The notes: generated by a model not told the origin, from the letters alone. DNA of 64,000 nt from Catellatospora sp. TT07R-123 (GCF_018327705.1 NZ_BNEM01000001.1:1612001-1676000), one strand, 5' to 3'; shown: positions 1-8,607, counted from the first letter of the stretch. Numbers and translations are program-made.

Positions 1-366
1 GTTGCCGACCACCTCGACCTGACCCAGCTCGGCGTGCTGCTGCGGCAGCGCTACGACGAGACCGCCGCGCAGCTGCGCACCGAGACCGAGGCGGAGGCCG
101 CCTGGCTGCGGCACATCCACGACCAGGGCCCCGGCGACTCCGCCGACGCGGGCAACGCCGTCTCGGAGACCGCCGAGCACGGCCTGGTCACGGCCGCGCT
201 CCAGGAGCAGCTCAACCGCCTGGGCGACGCGCTGACCCGCCTGGGCGAGGGCACCCTCGGCACGTGCGACCGCTGCGGCGAGCCGGTGCCGCCCGGCCGT
301 CTGGAGGTCATGCCCTGGGCCACCCACTGCGTCCCCTGCCAGAGCCGCGTCGACCGCCGCCGCTGA
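1..366 (+). CDS. TraR/DksA-type C4 zinc-finger protein (5' end outside window)
   Basis: The frame is open from the first base, so the true start may lie upstream; a GTG at 34 would give 110 residues. The C-terminus carries a four-cysteine zinc knuckle, CDRCG followed 17 residues later by CVPC, as in DksA/TraR proteins. The N-terminal half is a charged, Glu/Arg/Leu-rich helix, as expected for the coiled coil that enters the RNA polymerase secondary channel in this family. The acidic tip residues of true DksA cannot be identified with confidence. Many short actinobacterial members are general stress or RNA polymerase-binding proteins of unknown role. The family call is firm; the function is inferred. 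Confidence 0.8.
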   Translation, partial: VADHLDLTQLGVLLRQRYDETAAQLRTETEAEAAWLRHIHDQGPGDSADAGNAVSETAEHGLVTAALQEQLNRLGDALTRLGEGTLGTCDRCGEPVPPGRLEVMPWATHCVPCQSRVDRRR

Positions 367-370
367 CTTC

Positions 371-409
371 GGGAAGGAAGGTCACCTCGCTCTGCGGGGT
401 GCCCTTCCC
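371..409 (+). terminator. Imperfect hairpin after the zinc-finger gene
   Basis: GAAGGTCACC and GGTGCCCTTCC face each other around a short loop with one mismatch and a two-base bulge. The stem resembles the perfect GAAGGGCACC stem at 30297-30340, so both may belong to one terminator or repeat family. Confidence 0.4.
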
Positions 410-480
410 CACCGCCGTCGGCGGAACCGGCGGTGCGGCGGGCGCGTCCCATCCCGCAGACACGGGGAAGGGACACGGGG

Positions 481-915
481 ATGCGTACCGCACGGATGCT
501 GGTCCTGCTCGGGCTGCTGCTGGCCGCGGGCTGCGCCGGCAGGGACACCACGACCGGCGCCACCGCGGTGGCGGGCCCGTCACCGTCCGGCCTCGCGGCC
601 GCGAGCTGCGGCGACATCCGTCTCGCCCAGTCCCAGGCGGCGCCCGAGCAGGCCCTGAAGTGCCTGATCGACGCGGCCACCGCCCACCGGGCCGCCGAGC
701 TCGTCATCACCGGCCCGACCACCGAGGGCGACCCGATCACCTGGCGGTACACGTCGACCACCGCGGGCACCGTCATCCTGGTGATCGACTCCCGCCAGGA
801 CCGCTGGGCCGGCACGTCCGCCAAGCTGACCACCCAGACCTGCACCGGCCCGGTGCTGCGCCCCGGCATGATCGACTTCGCGAGCTGCACCGACCCGGTC
901 CCGACCGCGCCCTGA
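481..915 (+). CDS. Small secreted lipoprotein, function unknown
   Basis: 144 residues. The ATG at 481 follows a purine-rich stretch (GGGAAGGGACACGGGG). The N-terminus is a classic type II signal: Arg at positions 2 and 5, a Leu-rich core, then the lipobox LAAGC, so Cys18 should be lipidated and the protein anchored on the outer face of the membrane. An earlier in-frame ATG at 433 would place 16 extra residues before the signal and is unlikely. The mature part has several cysteines that could form disulfides, and no domain I recognise. It stands alone, ending just before a convergent gene on the other strand. Confidence 0.75.
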   Translation: MRTARMLVLLGLLLAAGCAGRDTTTGATAVAGPSPSGLAAASCGDIRLAQSQAAPEQALKCLIDAATAHRAAELVITGPTTEGDPITWRYTSTTAGTVILVIDSRQDRWAGTSAKLTTQTCTGPVLRPGMIDFASCTDPVPTAP

Positions 916-927
916 TCGGCTCGGCCG

Positions 928-2445
928 TTAGGAGTTCAGGCGGGCCAGCACCGCGTCGAGGCGCTCGGTCTCCACGTGGGCGATGTCCCCGCCGGAGTCG
1001 AGGGCCGCGTTCAGCAGGAACGCCAGGGAGGTGCCGTACACCGGGACGGCTGCGGGGGCTTCGGCCATCCGCTCCAGGGGTGCCGGGGTGCCGTCGGGGT
1101 TCTGCTGCGCCACCGGGCGGACGGCGGCCCAGTACGTCGTCTCGGTCCTGCCGTCGACGAGATACCCCAGGACACGGCCGTCGGGCAGGTCGAACACCGC
1201 CATCAGGAAGTCGTACCGGTCGGCGGCACCGTAGTCGATCACACGCAGCAGCTCCGGCGGCACCAGCCGCCACGCCCCGCCGAACAGCGACACCGCGCCG
1301 AGGCGCCGGTACAGGGCCACGACCTCCCGCGTGCCGGTGTACCAGTCGTGGGTCAGCGGCTCGATGTCGTGCTCGGCCGCGATCCGGTCGAGCACGTCGT
1401 CGATGTCGACCGGTGCCGGAGCCAGGTGCCAGCCCGCGACCGGCCGCAGCGCCCCGTCGCCGTCCTGGACCACGCCGACCAGGCCGCCGTGCAGCGCCAC
1501 CGCCCGGTTGTCCCCGCCGACCCGGTCGTTGACCTCGACGACGGCGCGGGACAGGATCGCGGGCACCTCGCTCGTCCGCACCCCCGGCCCGTGGTAGCGG
1601 CCCTCGTCGGCGGCGATGTCGCGCGGCTCGTCCAGCGGCAGTTCCAGCAGCGGATTCGGATGGTCGAGCACCCCGAGCCGGTCCAGGTACGGGTAGAACC
1701 GCGCCGCCCAGCCGGTGGCCACCTCACCGCCGTACGCGTCGCCGGGGTTGTAGATCCGCCGCCAGAACGCCCGGTCGACGTCGCCGCCCGCGGCCCGGAC
1801 GAACTGGTCGGCGATCGGGGCCAGCGACCGGCACCACCCGTCGAGGTCGAACGCCGCCAGCCGGTCGACGCGGGCCCTGATCCGGCGCCAGTCCTCGACC
1901 GTGCCGGTCAGGGTGATCGACGGGATGCCGCACACGCACACCGCCCACTGCGAGAAGTAGGGCGAGTACGCGTCGAGCAGCACGATCCGCCCGGCCATCC
2001 GCTCCACGTCGGTGCTGGTGGAGAAGTCGCACTCGAACAGGTCGGCGTCGGTGACCTCGGCGGCGAGCAGTTTGCCGAACTGCTCGGCCAGGTGCTGCCA
2101 CGACGCGGCGTCGACGGGCAGCGGCCCGCCGACCGGCACGGTCAGCCGCTTGCGTCCGGGGTGGCCGACCAGCATCGGCCGCAGCCGTTCCGCGTGCAGC
2201 CGTACGTGCTGGGCCACCCCGCGGGCGATGGTGAGCCAGACCGCGTCCGGCGACAACACCAGCGGCCGGTGCTCGGCGAACGCCCTGGCCACGGCGGACA
2301 GCAGCGGGTCGACACCGTCTGGCTCCAGCAGCGCCCGGTCCGGATCGCCGCCGATCAGCAGCGCCTCCGGGTACAGGCCGGACAGCCGCACGGTGGGCAG
2401 CGCGCCGGTCACCGGCTCGACGTCGTCGACGCGGAAGGTCGCCAT
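928..2445 (-). CDS. DUF4419 domain protein
   Basis: 505 residues, ATG start. The N-terminal region, with its GVDPLLSAVARAFAEHRPLVL segment followed by SPDAVWLTIARGVAQHV, matches the conserved opening of DUF4419 proteins, large soluble proteins of unknown function found in bacteria and fungi. The central section contains the typical FECDFSTST and YFSQW stretches. There is no signal peptide or membrane segment. It lies 42 bp downstream of the gyrase-like gene at 2488-3780 on the same strand, so the two may be cotranscribed. The family call is good; no activity can be proposed. Confidence 0.8.
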   Translation of the reverse strand: MATFRVDDVEPVTGALPTVRLSGLYPEALLIGGDPDRALLEPDGVDPLLSAVARAFAEHRPLVLSPDAVWLTIARGVAQHVRLHAERLRPMLVGHPGRKRLTVPVGGPLPVDAASWQHLAEQFGKLLAAEVTDADLFECDFSTSTDVERMAGRIVLLDAYSPYFSQWAVCVCGIPSITLTGTVEDWRRIRARVDRLAAFDLDGWCRSLAPIADQFVRAAGGDVDRAFWRRIYNPGDAYGGEVATGWAARFYPYLDRLGVLDHPNPLLELPLDEPRDIAADEGRYHGPGVRTSEVPAILSRAVVEVNDRVGGDNRAVALHGGLVGVVQDGDGALRPVAGWHLAPAPVDIDDVLDRIAAEHDIEPLTHDWYTGTREVVALYRRLGAVSLFGGAWRLVPPELLRVIDYGAADRYDFLMAVFDLPDGRVLGYLVDGRTETTYWAAVRPVAQQNPDGTPAPLERMAEAPAAVPVYGTSLAFLLNAALDSGGDIAHVETERLDAVLARLNS

Positions 2446-2487
2446 GGCGCGACCCTAACCACACCGTCAACCGGAAAAGCGGCCGCC

Positions 2488-3780
2488 TCAGGCGCCGGGC
2501 AGGCGGCTGCCCGGCGGCAGCCAGTCCGGGTCCAGTTCGAACACGAACCGCACCCCGTCGGGACGGTCGACGCGCCCCAGCACCTCCGCCGGGCCCTGCG
2601 CAACACCCTCGACGAACTGCTGCCGGTACGCCACCCCGTCGATCCACTGGTGGATCGACATCCGGAGGCTGACAGCCGCGGCGAACAGCACGCCGAGGCT
2701 GCTCGCGTGCTTGATGCGCCACGTGATCGCGTGTCCGTCGTCGCTGAACGGCCTGCCGAGCCGCTCGGGTATCTCGGCCGTCAGCGTCAGCGGTTCCTCC
2801 ACCTGCACCGCCGCGCCGTTCTCGGTGAACTCCGCCAGCAACCTCGGCAGCAGTTCGGGGCTGGTGCGACCCGCCCCGAGGTACATGGACGGACGCCTTC
2901 GGATCGCCGCCGCACCCTCCAGCACGACGATCAACGCGGCGTCGTACGACGGCCTGCCCTGGGCGTCGACCGGCTCCGGAACCCGTACCGCCCGCCACTG
3001 CTCCCGGTCGGCGGGCAGGCCCGCCGCCGTGAACACCGCGGCAGCCTGCGGCCGGGTGCCGTCCCAGAGGTCGTCGCGGTCGGCCAGCAGCTGAGCGAAT
3101 GCGCTCTGCGGACCCGTCGCCTGCCGGTCGGGCGGCAGCCCATCCGGAAAGGCCACCGGCAGGTACGGCCCGAACGCCACGGACCCGTGCAGCTCCGCGG
3201 CGGCGCACGCAGCCGGGTACAGGCGCCCGAAGTCGCTCACCCGCTCGCAGACCGTGCGCAGCAGCACCTGGTGCGGCGGCTCCTCCCACGGTGCCGGTGG
3301 CCGGGAGCGGGGCGCGAACGGTTCGGAGAAACTCTCGTCGAGGGCCCGGGGCGTCTGGGCCGTCCTGACCAGCAGTTTCACCGCCGTCGGATCGTCGGCC
3401 AGCGCCGGGGCCAGGGCGGCGCAGACCCGCACCGCCAGGCGCGGGTCGTCCAGCCACTCGCGCGGCGCCTCACCCAGGTCACCCAGGCCGATGACGTAGG
3501 AGGCGCACTCCCAGCGGTCCGCCGCCGCGGCGGCGGCTTCGCGGTGGTATGCGACGATCTCGGCGCGGCGGTCGGCCAGGGCAGGATCGCGCACCAGCAC
3601 CACCAGCGCGGCCGCGGTCATGGCCCGGGTCCGGGCCGGCCACTCGGGCGGCACCGGCCAGAGCGCGCCGAACGCCGCGCCGGCGGCGACCCCGCACAGC
3701 GCCTCCAGCTGCGCGGGCATGTCGGACGCCACGCCGTACGGGTGGAGCAGCCGGTCCCAGCGGACCTCATCAATCGCCAC
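2488..3780 (-). CDS. Degenerate GyrB-like (GHKL-derived) protein with helical N-terminal region
   Basis: 430 residues, GTG start. Residues 1-270 are Ala-rich helices resembling HEAT-like repeats. From residue 284 it follows the gyrase B ATPase order: IRRRPSMYLG (293-302) corresponds to the VRKRPGMYIG of GyrB, and SLGVLFAAAVSLRMSIHQW..YRQQFVEGV with DGVRFVFELDPDWL (361-421) corresponds to the GyrB stretch running from GVSVVNALS to TVRFWPD. The parts of GyrB that bind ATP are missing: there is no VVDNxIDE helix and no DDGRGIP loop, and about 50 residues are absent. It is therefore probably a non-catalytic structural derivative. The function is unknown; it pairs with the DUF4419 gene downstream. 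Confidence 0.6.
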   Translation of the reverse strand: MAIDEVRWDRLLHPYGVASDMPAQLEALCGVAAGAAFGALWPVPPEWPARTRAMTAAALVVLVRDPALADRRAEIVAYHREAAAAAADRWECASYVIGLGDLGEAPREWLDDPRLAVRVCAALAPALADDPTAVKLLVRTAQTPRALDESFSEPFAPRSRPPAPWEEPPHQVLLRTVCERVSDFGRLYPAACAAAELHGSVAFGPYLPVAFPDGLPPDRQATGPQSAFAQLLADRDDLWDGTRPQAAAVFTAAGLPADREQWRAVRVPEPVDAQGRPSYDAALIVVLEGAAAIRRRPSMYLGAGRTSPELLPRLLAEFTENGAAVQVEEPLTLTAEIPERLGRPFSDDGHAITWRIKHASSLGVLFAAAVSLRMSIHQWIDGVAYRQQFVEGVAQGPAEVLGRVDRPDGVRFVFELDPDWLPPGSRLPGA

Positions 3781-3853
3781 GGCAGGACACTAGCCGCCCC
3801 GACCGGCTCGCCTGGGGGCGGCCGCTGTCGGTGGTACGCGGCATGATGCGGCC

Positions 3854-4651
3854 ATGCTGACCCTGCCGCTGCTGCGGCCGCTCATCGAGCAGGCGTGGGG
3901 GCCGGACACCTGCGATCCGGCCGACCTGGACCACTGGCGCGCCGACAATCCGGCCCACGGCCAGTGCGGTGTCACGGCCATGGTCCTGCACGACCTGCTC
4001 GGCGGCGACCTGCTGCTCGGCGAGGTGCACGAGGACGGTCGGCGGACCGGGTTCCACTACTGGAACCGGCTGCCCGACGGCGCCGAGGTCGATCTCACCC
4101 GGCAGCAGTTCGGCCCGGCCGAGACCGTCACCGACGGCGCGGTCGTGGTCCGGCCGCCCGACGCGCCCCGGCGCTGCCGGGGCCAGTATCAGCTGCTCCG
4201 GCACCGGGTCACCGCGCAGCTGACCGCACCGGCGCCGGTGCCGGGGCCGCCGGTGCGGATCGCGCTGGCCCTGCTGGTCGACCCCGCCGGTGCGGTGCTG
4301 CTGAATCTGCGCAGCCGCGACGCGCGGGCCGAACCCGGCCAGTGGAGCCTGCCCGGCGGGCACGTCGAGGCCGGGGAGACCCCGGCGCAGGCGGCCCGGC
4401 GCGAGCTGGCCGAGGAGACCGGGCTGGCCCCGGCCGGTCCGCTGCACCCGTTCTGGCACGACCTGCGGCCCGACCTCACCGGCGGTGCGAGCGCTGTCGA
4501 GCTGCACGTGTACCGGGGCGACGCGACAGCCGCGGCGGACGTGACCGTGGGCGAGGGCGAGGCGGCGCGGTTCGTGCCGTACGCCGAGGTGACCGAACTG
4601 GACCTGAGCCCCACCGCCGCTGCCGTGCTCTGGCGCCTGCGCCACCGGTGA
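3854..4651 (+). CDS. YunG-domain / NUDIX hydrolase fusion
   Basis: 265 residues, ATG start. Residues 1-120 resemble Yun[21 protein letters not shown], then [21 protein letters not shown] and EVDLTRQQF. YunG has a papain-like Cys/His arrangement (here GQC and FHYW), but its activity is not established. Residues 138-265 are a NUDIX domain with a complete box: GGHVEAGE, seven residues, then RELAEETGL, which binds metal and cleaves nucleoside diphosphate-linked substrates. The substrate cannot be read from the sequence. The protein is cytoplasmic. It is transcribed alone, convergent with the gene at 4697. Confidence 0.8.
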   Translation: MLTLPLLRPLIEQAWGPDTCDPADLDHWRADNPAHGQCGVTAMVLHDLLGGDLLLGEVHEDGRRTGFHYWNRLPDGAEVDLTRQQFGPAETVTDGAVVVRPPDAPRRCRGQYQLLRHRVTAQLTAPAPVPGPPVRIALALLVDPAGAVLLNLRSRDARAEPGQWSLPGGHVEAGETPAQAARRELAEETGLAPAGPLHPFWHDLRPDLTGGASAVELHVYRGDATAAADVTVGEGEAARFVPYAEVTELDLSPTAAAVLWRLRHR

Positions 4652-4655
4652 GCGG

Positions 4656-4689
4656 CCCGGTGGCCCGCGCGCACACGCGGGCCACCGGG
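4656..4689. terminator. Perfect 14-bp stem between convergent genes
   Basis: CCCGGTGGCCCGCG (4656-4669) pairs exactly with 4676-4689 across a six-base loop. It lies between the stop codons of the NUDIX gene and the TPR-like gene, so it can serve both strands. There is no U-tract, which is usual in actinobacteria. Confidence 0.7.
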
Positions 4690-4696
4690 TGGGCGG

Positions 4697-5152
4697 TCAG
4701 GCGGCCAGGCCGTAGTCGGTGATCCACTCGTCGACGGCGGGCAGCACGGCGTCGGCGTAGCAGTCGGTCACGCCGCAGGTGCGGCGCTGGTGCAGGCCGC
4801 GGCCGTACAGCGCGACGATGTCCTGGCGGGCGGCGAGCCCTTCGGCGGGGCGGCCGGCGGCGTACAGGTTGCGCTGGAGGGCGTCGAGGGCCCAGATCAG
4901 CAGCTCGGTGGCGGTGTGGTCCTGGACGGGATCGATCAGTCGAGCAGTCGCGACCGCTTCCTGCGACATCCGCAGCCGGTCCGCCGGGTCGGCGGTGACC
5001 CGCTCCAGGCGGATCAGCGCGTCGGCCAGGCGGCCCCGGTAGCCGGGGTTGCCCGCGGCCAGGGTGCGGTACGCCCACACCTCGGTCGCCTCGGGCAGCT
5101 TCGTCGACGACAGGACGATGGTGCGCGCGATGAGCTCAGCCTCGATCAACAT
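4697..5152 (-). CDS. Small TPR-like helical protein
   Basis: 151 residues from the ATG at 5152. GGAGG lies almost against this ATG, so the TTG one codon later is a possible alternative start. The frame is open further upstream, but that stretch is rich in Pro and Gly and lacks a ribosome site. The product is a soluble string of amphipathic helices with TPR-like spacing (AYRTLAAGNPGYRGRLADALIRL, then ELLIWALDALQRNLYAAGRPAEGL). A CGVTDCYAD segment near the end contains two cysteines. The function is unknown; it resembles the TPR tails of actinobacterial regulators without the DNA-binding part. Confidence 0.55.
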   Translation of the reverse strand: MLIEAELIARTIVLSSTKLPEATEVWAYRTLAAGNPGYRGRLADALIRLERVTADPADRLRMSQEAVATARLIDPVQDHTATELLIWALDALQRNLYAAGRPAEGLAARQDIVALYGRGLHQRRTCGVTDCYADAVLPAVDEWITDYGLAA

Positions 5153-5339
5153 GCCTCCGTTGCTCTGCGGACAGAAAGGACGCCCGCTGCCGGCGGCGGG
5201 CGTGAGCCGGCAGCTTATGCGGGTGAAACCGCAGGTCGCGAGGGGTTGAACAGCCGAGTGTGCCGTGCCCGGAACTGGTTTATCCTTTAGGTGGTCCAAC
5301 CTCGCGCCGCCCCCGGCGGCCGGACTAGCGTGTCCGGTC

Positions 5340-5978
5340 ATGACCGCCGACAGCTGGCTCGCCGAGACCCGGACCTCCTACGACACCGTCGCCGCCGACT
5401 ACGCCGAGCTGCTGCGCACGCTGCTGGACCAGACGCCGCACGAGCGCGAATACCTGGCCGCGTTCGCGGGCCTGGTCCGCGACGGCGGGCCGGTCGCCGA
5501 CGTCGGCTGCGGGTCGGGCCGGATCACGGCGCACCTGCACAGCCTTGGCCTGGACGCGTTCGGGGTGGACCTGTCGCCCGGCATGGTCGAGGTGGCCCGC
5601 CGCGACCACCCGGGCCTGCGGTTCGAGGTCGGCTCCATGACCGAACTGGACCTGCCCGACGCCTCGGTCGCCGGGCTGGTGGCCTGGTACAGCCTCATCC
5701 ACGTCCCGGACGACCAGGTCGGCCCGGTGCTGGCCCACTTCCGGCGGGTGCTGCGCCCCGGCGGCCCGCTGCTGCTCGGCTTCCACGTCGGCGACCAGAC
5801 GCAGCACAAGACCCAGGGCTACGGCGGCCATCCGATGAACGTGTACGTCCACCGCCGCCAGCCCGCCCGCGTGGCCGCCTGGCTCGACGACGCCGGGTTC
5901 ACCGTCGGCTCGCAGCTGACGCTGACCTCGGCCGAGAGCACGCTGGGCGCGATGCTGCTCGCCCACCGCCGCCCCTGA
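5340..5978 (+). CDS. Class I SAM-dependent methyltransferase
   Basis: 212 residues, ATG at 5340. Motif I is VADVGCGSGRI (about residues 51-61), followed by an acidic residue at the end of strand 2 (GVDLSPGM), motif II around the LPDAS/LVAWYSLIHV segment, and the motif III region LRPGGPLLLGFHV. This is the Methyltransf_11/25 type, the group that includes UbiE-like and many small-molecule methyltransferases. No substrate-defining region is evident. It is cytoplasmic and monocistronic, and a longer open frame upstream has no ribosome site. The fold assignment is secure; the substrate is unknown. Confidence 0.85.
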   Translation: MTADSWLAETRTSYDTVAADYAELLRTLLDQTPHEREYLAAFAGLVRDGGPVADVGCGSGRITAHLHSLGLDAFGVDLSPGMVEVARRDHPGLRFEVGSMTELDLPDASVAGLVAWYSLIHVPDDQVGPVLAHFRRVLRPGGPLLLGFHVGDQTQHKTQGYGGHPMNVYVHRRQPARVAAWLDDAGFTVGSQLTLTSAESTLGAMLLAHRRP

Positions 5979-6018
5979 CCGCCGGTTTCACCCGCCCCGC
6001 CCCGGGTATGCCCGCCTT

Positions 6019-6258
6019 ATGACTGACGTTGTGCAGACCCGCGGTGACGGCCATGACGAGATCCTGGCCCTGGACACCACCGGCAACGGCCAACCCGACC
6101 TGTGGGCGATCGACACCGACGGCGACGGCAAACCCGACCTGTTCCAGTCCGACACCGACGGCGACGGCAACCCCGACGTCACCATGGTCGACCTGACCCA
6201 GGACGGCACCATGGACGTCATCGTCGACGGCGACGGCGGCCACCCCCTGACCCCCTAG
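6019..6258 (+). CDS. 79-residue Asp/Gly repeat microprotein (EF-hand-like calcium loops)
   Basis: The product is built from a roughly 13-residue repeat: TTGNGQPDLWAID, TDGDGKPDLFQSD, TDGDGNPDVTMVD, LTQDGTMDVIVDG. Each has the DxDGDGxxD pattern of calcium-binding loops in dockerins and EF-hands, but without flanking helices. The repeats pack end to end as in thrombospondin type 3 or FG-GAP calcium loops. There is no signal peptide, so it seems cytoplasmic, which is unusual for such loops. It starts 40 bp after the methyltransferase stop and could share its transcript. Calcium binding is a strong inference; the role is unknown. Confidence 0.7.
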   Translation: MTDVVQTRGDGHDEILALDTTGNGQPDLWAIDTDGDGKPDLFQSDTDGDGNPDVTMVDLTQDGTMDVIVDGDGGHPLTP

Positions 6259-6381
6259 TCCGTCGATCATGAACCTGTGGCACGGTTCGGCGGTGTGTCG
6301 CGGGCACGGGTTCCTGATCGATTCACGACAGCGGCGGCAAGGCGGGCAACCATCGGGCGGGCGGGACGCGTCCTGGGGGGC

Positions 6382-8055
6382 ATGTCGGTATCGCCCGCTG
6401 CCCCGCTGCCCGCCGAGTTCGACGCGTTCGTCCGGGCCAGGACCGGCGCACTGCTGCGCGCGGCCTACTTCCTCACCGGTGACCGGCACCTGGCCGAGGA
6501 CCTGGTCCAGTCGGCGCTGGCCCGTACGCACCGCAGCTGGCCGAGCCTGCACGCGGCGGGCGCGGCCGACGCGTACACCCGCAAGACCATGTACCACCTG
6601 CAGGTGTCGTGGTGGCGGCGGCGCCGGGTCGCCGAGACGCTGACCGACGAGCTGCCCGCCCGCACCGGCGCCGTCGCCGACCCGGCCGACCAGACCGCGC
6701 TCCAGGTCACGCTGCGGTCGATGCTGCTGCGGCTGCCCGCCCGGCAGCGGGCCGTGCTGGTGCTGCGGTTCTTCGACGACCTGACCGAGGAGCAGACCGC
6801 GCAGGCGCTCGGGGTGACCGTCGGCACGGTCAAGAGCCAGACCGCCAAGGCGCTGGCCAAGCTGCGGGTGCTCGCCCCGCAGCTGCGCGACTTCTACGCC
6901 GGCTCCGCCGACGAGATCAGGCCGGTCGACCTGCGGGAGCGGGCGGTGGTCTCGTCGCGGCAGCTGGCGGCCCGGCGCACCGCCGCCGCCGCGTCGGCCG
7001 CGGCGGTGCTGGTCGTGGCCGTGGTCGCCTTCCTCGCGCTGCGCGGCGGCGGCGGGTCCGTGCCGCCCCTGAACCCGACGCCGTCGGCTGCCCCCTCCCC
7101 GACCGCCCTGCCCACGCCCGCGGCGGCCGCCCCCACCGACCTGGGCCCGTTCGCGTCGGCGACGCTGACGCTGCCGGAGTGGACCGGGCCGCGGGCGGCC
7201 GAGTGCGCCTCCGGGCGGATCACGCTCGACCGCGACGGCGTCGCCGACAGCGCCGCGCTGCCGGTATGGGTGGTCGAGCAGGTCGCATCCGACGTGGACG
7301 GCGACGGCACGAAGGAGTCCGTCGCGACGTTCATGTGCGGCGAGGGGCCGGAGTCGCCGGGCACGCAGGTGGTCGCGTTCCGCCGGGACGGGGCCGGGCG
7401 GCTGGCCACGGTCGGCCGGGTCGTCGCGACGGGCCCCACGCTGCTGATGATCCACCACATCGAGGCCGCCGACCCGGGGATCGCCGTCGAGCTGTCCAAG
7501 GACTACACCGACACCGGCCAGAGCAACGTGCCGTTCCAGCGGCGCACGTACCGGCTGGTGGACGGCGCGTTCCGGCAGGTGGCCGGGCCGACGTCGTGGC
7601 CGGCGCACCCCGAGCACGCCGCGCTGGCCCTCGACACCACCCACGTGGCGCTGCGACCGGCCGCGGGCGGCCGCTACGCCGGCCAGTTGTCGGTCGTCGT
7701 CGACAACAGCGGCACGCTCGGCGTGGACCGGCTGCGGCTCACGCTGCACCTGCAACCGTGGCTGCGCCCGGCGGGGCCGGGCTGGGACGGCTGCACCCGC
7801 GAGGACTTCGGCGCCGACGGGGTGAACGTGGTGTGCACCCTGCTCGGCCCCGAGGCGGGTGCGAAGGTCCGGGCCGAGTTCACCTTCGCCGTCGACCGGC
7901 TCCCGTCGGCTGTGCCCAGCCCCAGCCCCAGCCTCGCGGACGAGATCTCCCCGCTGTTCTCGGCGCGGATCGACCAGCTGCGGCCGTACACGTACGAGGA
8001 GCCGGTCTCGTGGGAGAAGTCGTTCGTGGTCGTCGTGGCCGGCTCAGCCGGGTGA
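6382..8055 (+). CDS. SigE-family RNA polymerase sigma factor fused to a membrane segment and extracytoplasmic domain
   Basis: 557 residues from the ATG at 6382. An open frame reaches back to 6277, but homologous sigma factors start with this FDAFVRARTGALLRAAYFLTG region. Sigma region 2 spans about residues 11-80 (DRHLAEDLVQSAL, then the WWRR end). Region 4 spans about 107-165 (LRLPARQRAVLVLRFFDDL, then the LGVTVGTVKSQTAKALAKL helix-turn-helix). A hydrophobic helix at 198-220 and a Pro/Ser/Ala-rich linker lead to a C-terminal domain of about 310 residues that should lie outside the cell. The architecture suggests a membrane-tethered sigma factor. The stop overlaps the convergent GNAT gene by 12 bp. 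Confidence 0.8.
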   Translation: MSVSPAAPLPAEFDAFVRARTGALLRAAYFLTGDRHLAEDLVQSALARTHRSWPSLHAAGAADAYTRKTMYHLQVSWWRRRRVAETLTDELPARTGAVADPADQTALQVTLRSMLLRLPARQRAVLVLRFFDDLTEEQTAQALGVTVGTVKSQTAKALAKLRVLAPQLRDFYAGSADEIRPVDLRERAVVSSRQLAARRTAAAASAAAVLVVAVVAFLALRGGGGSVPPLNPTPSAAPSPTALPTPAAAAPTDLGPFASATLTLPEWTGPRAAECASGRITLDRDGVADSAALPVWVVEQVASDVDGDGTKESVATFMCGEGPESPGTQVVAFRRDGAGRLATVGRVVATGPTLLMIHHIEAADPGIAVELSKDYTDTGQSNVPFQRRTYRLVDGAFRQVAGPTSWPAHPEHAALALDTTHVALRPAAGGRYAGQLSVVVDNSGTLGVDRLRLTLHLQPWLRPAGPGWDGCTREDFGADGVNVVCTLLGPEAGAKVRAEFTFAVDRLPSAVPSPSPSLADEISPLFSARIDQLRPYTYEEPVSWEKSFVVVVAGSAG

Positions 8056-8607
8056 CGCGGCCAGGCCGGTGACGTCGGTCCAGGTGAGGCGCAGTTTCGC
8101 CGGGGTTCCGTGCAGGCGCCCCGGCACCCCGCCGGGCGGGGCCACCGGCTCGCTGCCGGCGGCGATGCCGCCCCGGGCGCGGTAGAACGCCTGCGCGGCG
8201 TCGTTCTGCGCCAGCACCCACAGGTACAGCGACGGCGCCGCCGCGTCGGCGAGCACGGCTGCGGCGGCGCGGGCCAGCAGCGCGGTGCCGATGCCGCCGC
8301 GGTGGCGGTCGACGGTGACGTGCAGGTTGTCGACGAAGCTGCCCCAGCGCGGGTCGTGGTCGAGGATCACGTGCACGAACCCGGCCAGGGCGGGGCCGTC
8401 CTCGGCCAGGATGGTGGTGCTGCGGCCGGGTGCGGCCAGCCGCGCCGACCAGACCGCGTGCCGGTCGGCGACGACGTCGCCGTCGAGGAACGTGTCGGCG
8501 TAGGCGCCGCGGTAGAAGCGGCGCCAGCTGTCGGCGTGCAGGCGGGCCACGGCTTCGGCGTCGGCGGGGCCGGCGGTGCGCCATACCAGGGAGGTCGTCA
8601 GGGTCAC
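8044..8607 (-). CDS. GNAT-family N-acetyltransferase
   Basis: 187 residues, GTG start. The order of elements is that of GNAT enzymes: a first strand at VWRTAGPADAEAVARLHADSW, a central strand at LAGFVHVILDH, then the acetyl-CoA pyrophosphate loop DRHRGGIGTALLARA (the R/QxxGxG/A motif), and a last strand at LYLWVLAQNDAAQAFYRARG. The substrate is unknown; this type includes RimI-like and small-molecule acetyltransferases. The 3' end overlaps the sigma-fusion gene by 12 bp in convergent orientation, leaving no room for a terminator between them. Confidence 0.85.
   Translation of the reverse strand: MTLTTSLVWRTAGPADAEAVARLHADSWRRFYRGAYADTFLDGDVVADRHAVWSARLAAPGRSTTILAEDGPALAGFVHVILDHDPRWGSFVDNLHVTVDRHRGGIGTALLARAAAAVLADAAAPSLYLWVLAQNDAAQAFYRARGGIAAGSEPVAPPGGVPGRLHGTPAKLRLTWTDVTGLAASPG

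Noticed and set aside
976-3846. Very long plus-strand open frame (956 codons) opposite the DUF4419 and gyrase-like genes
   Set aside because: It is rich in Arg, Pro and His with no domain, and results from high GC on the strand opposite two well-supported genes.
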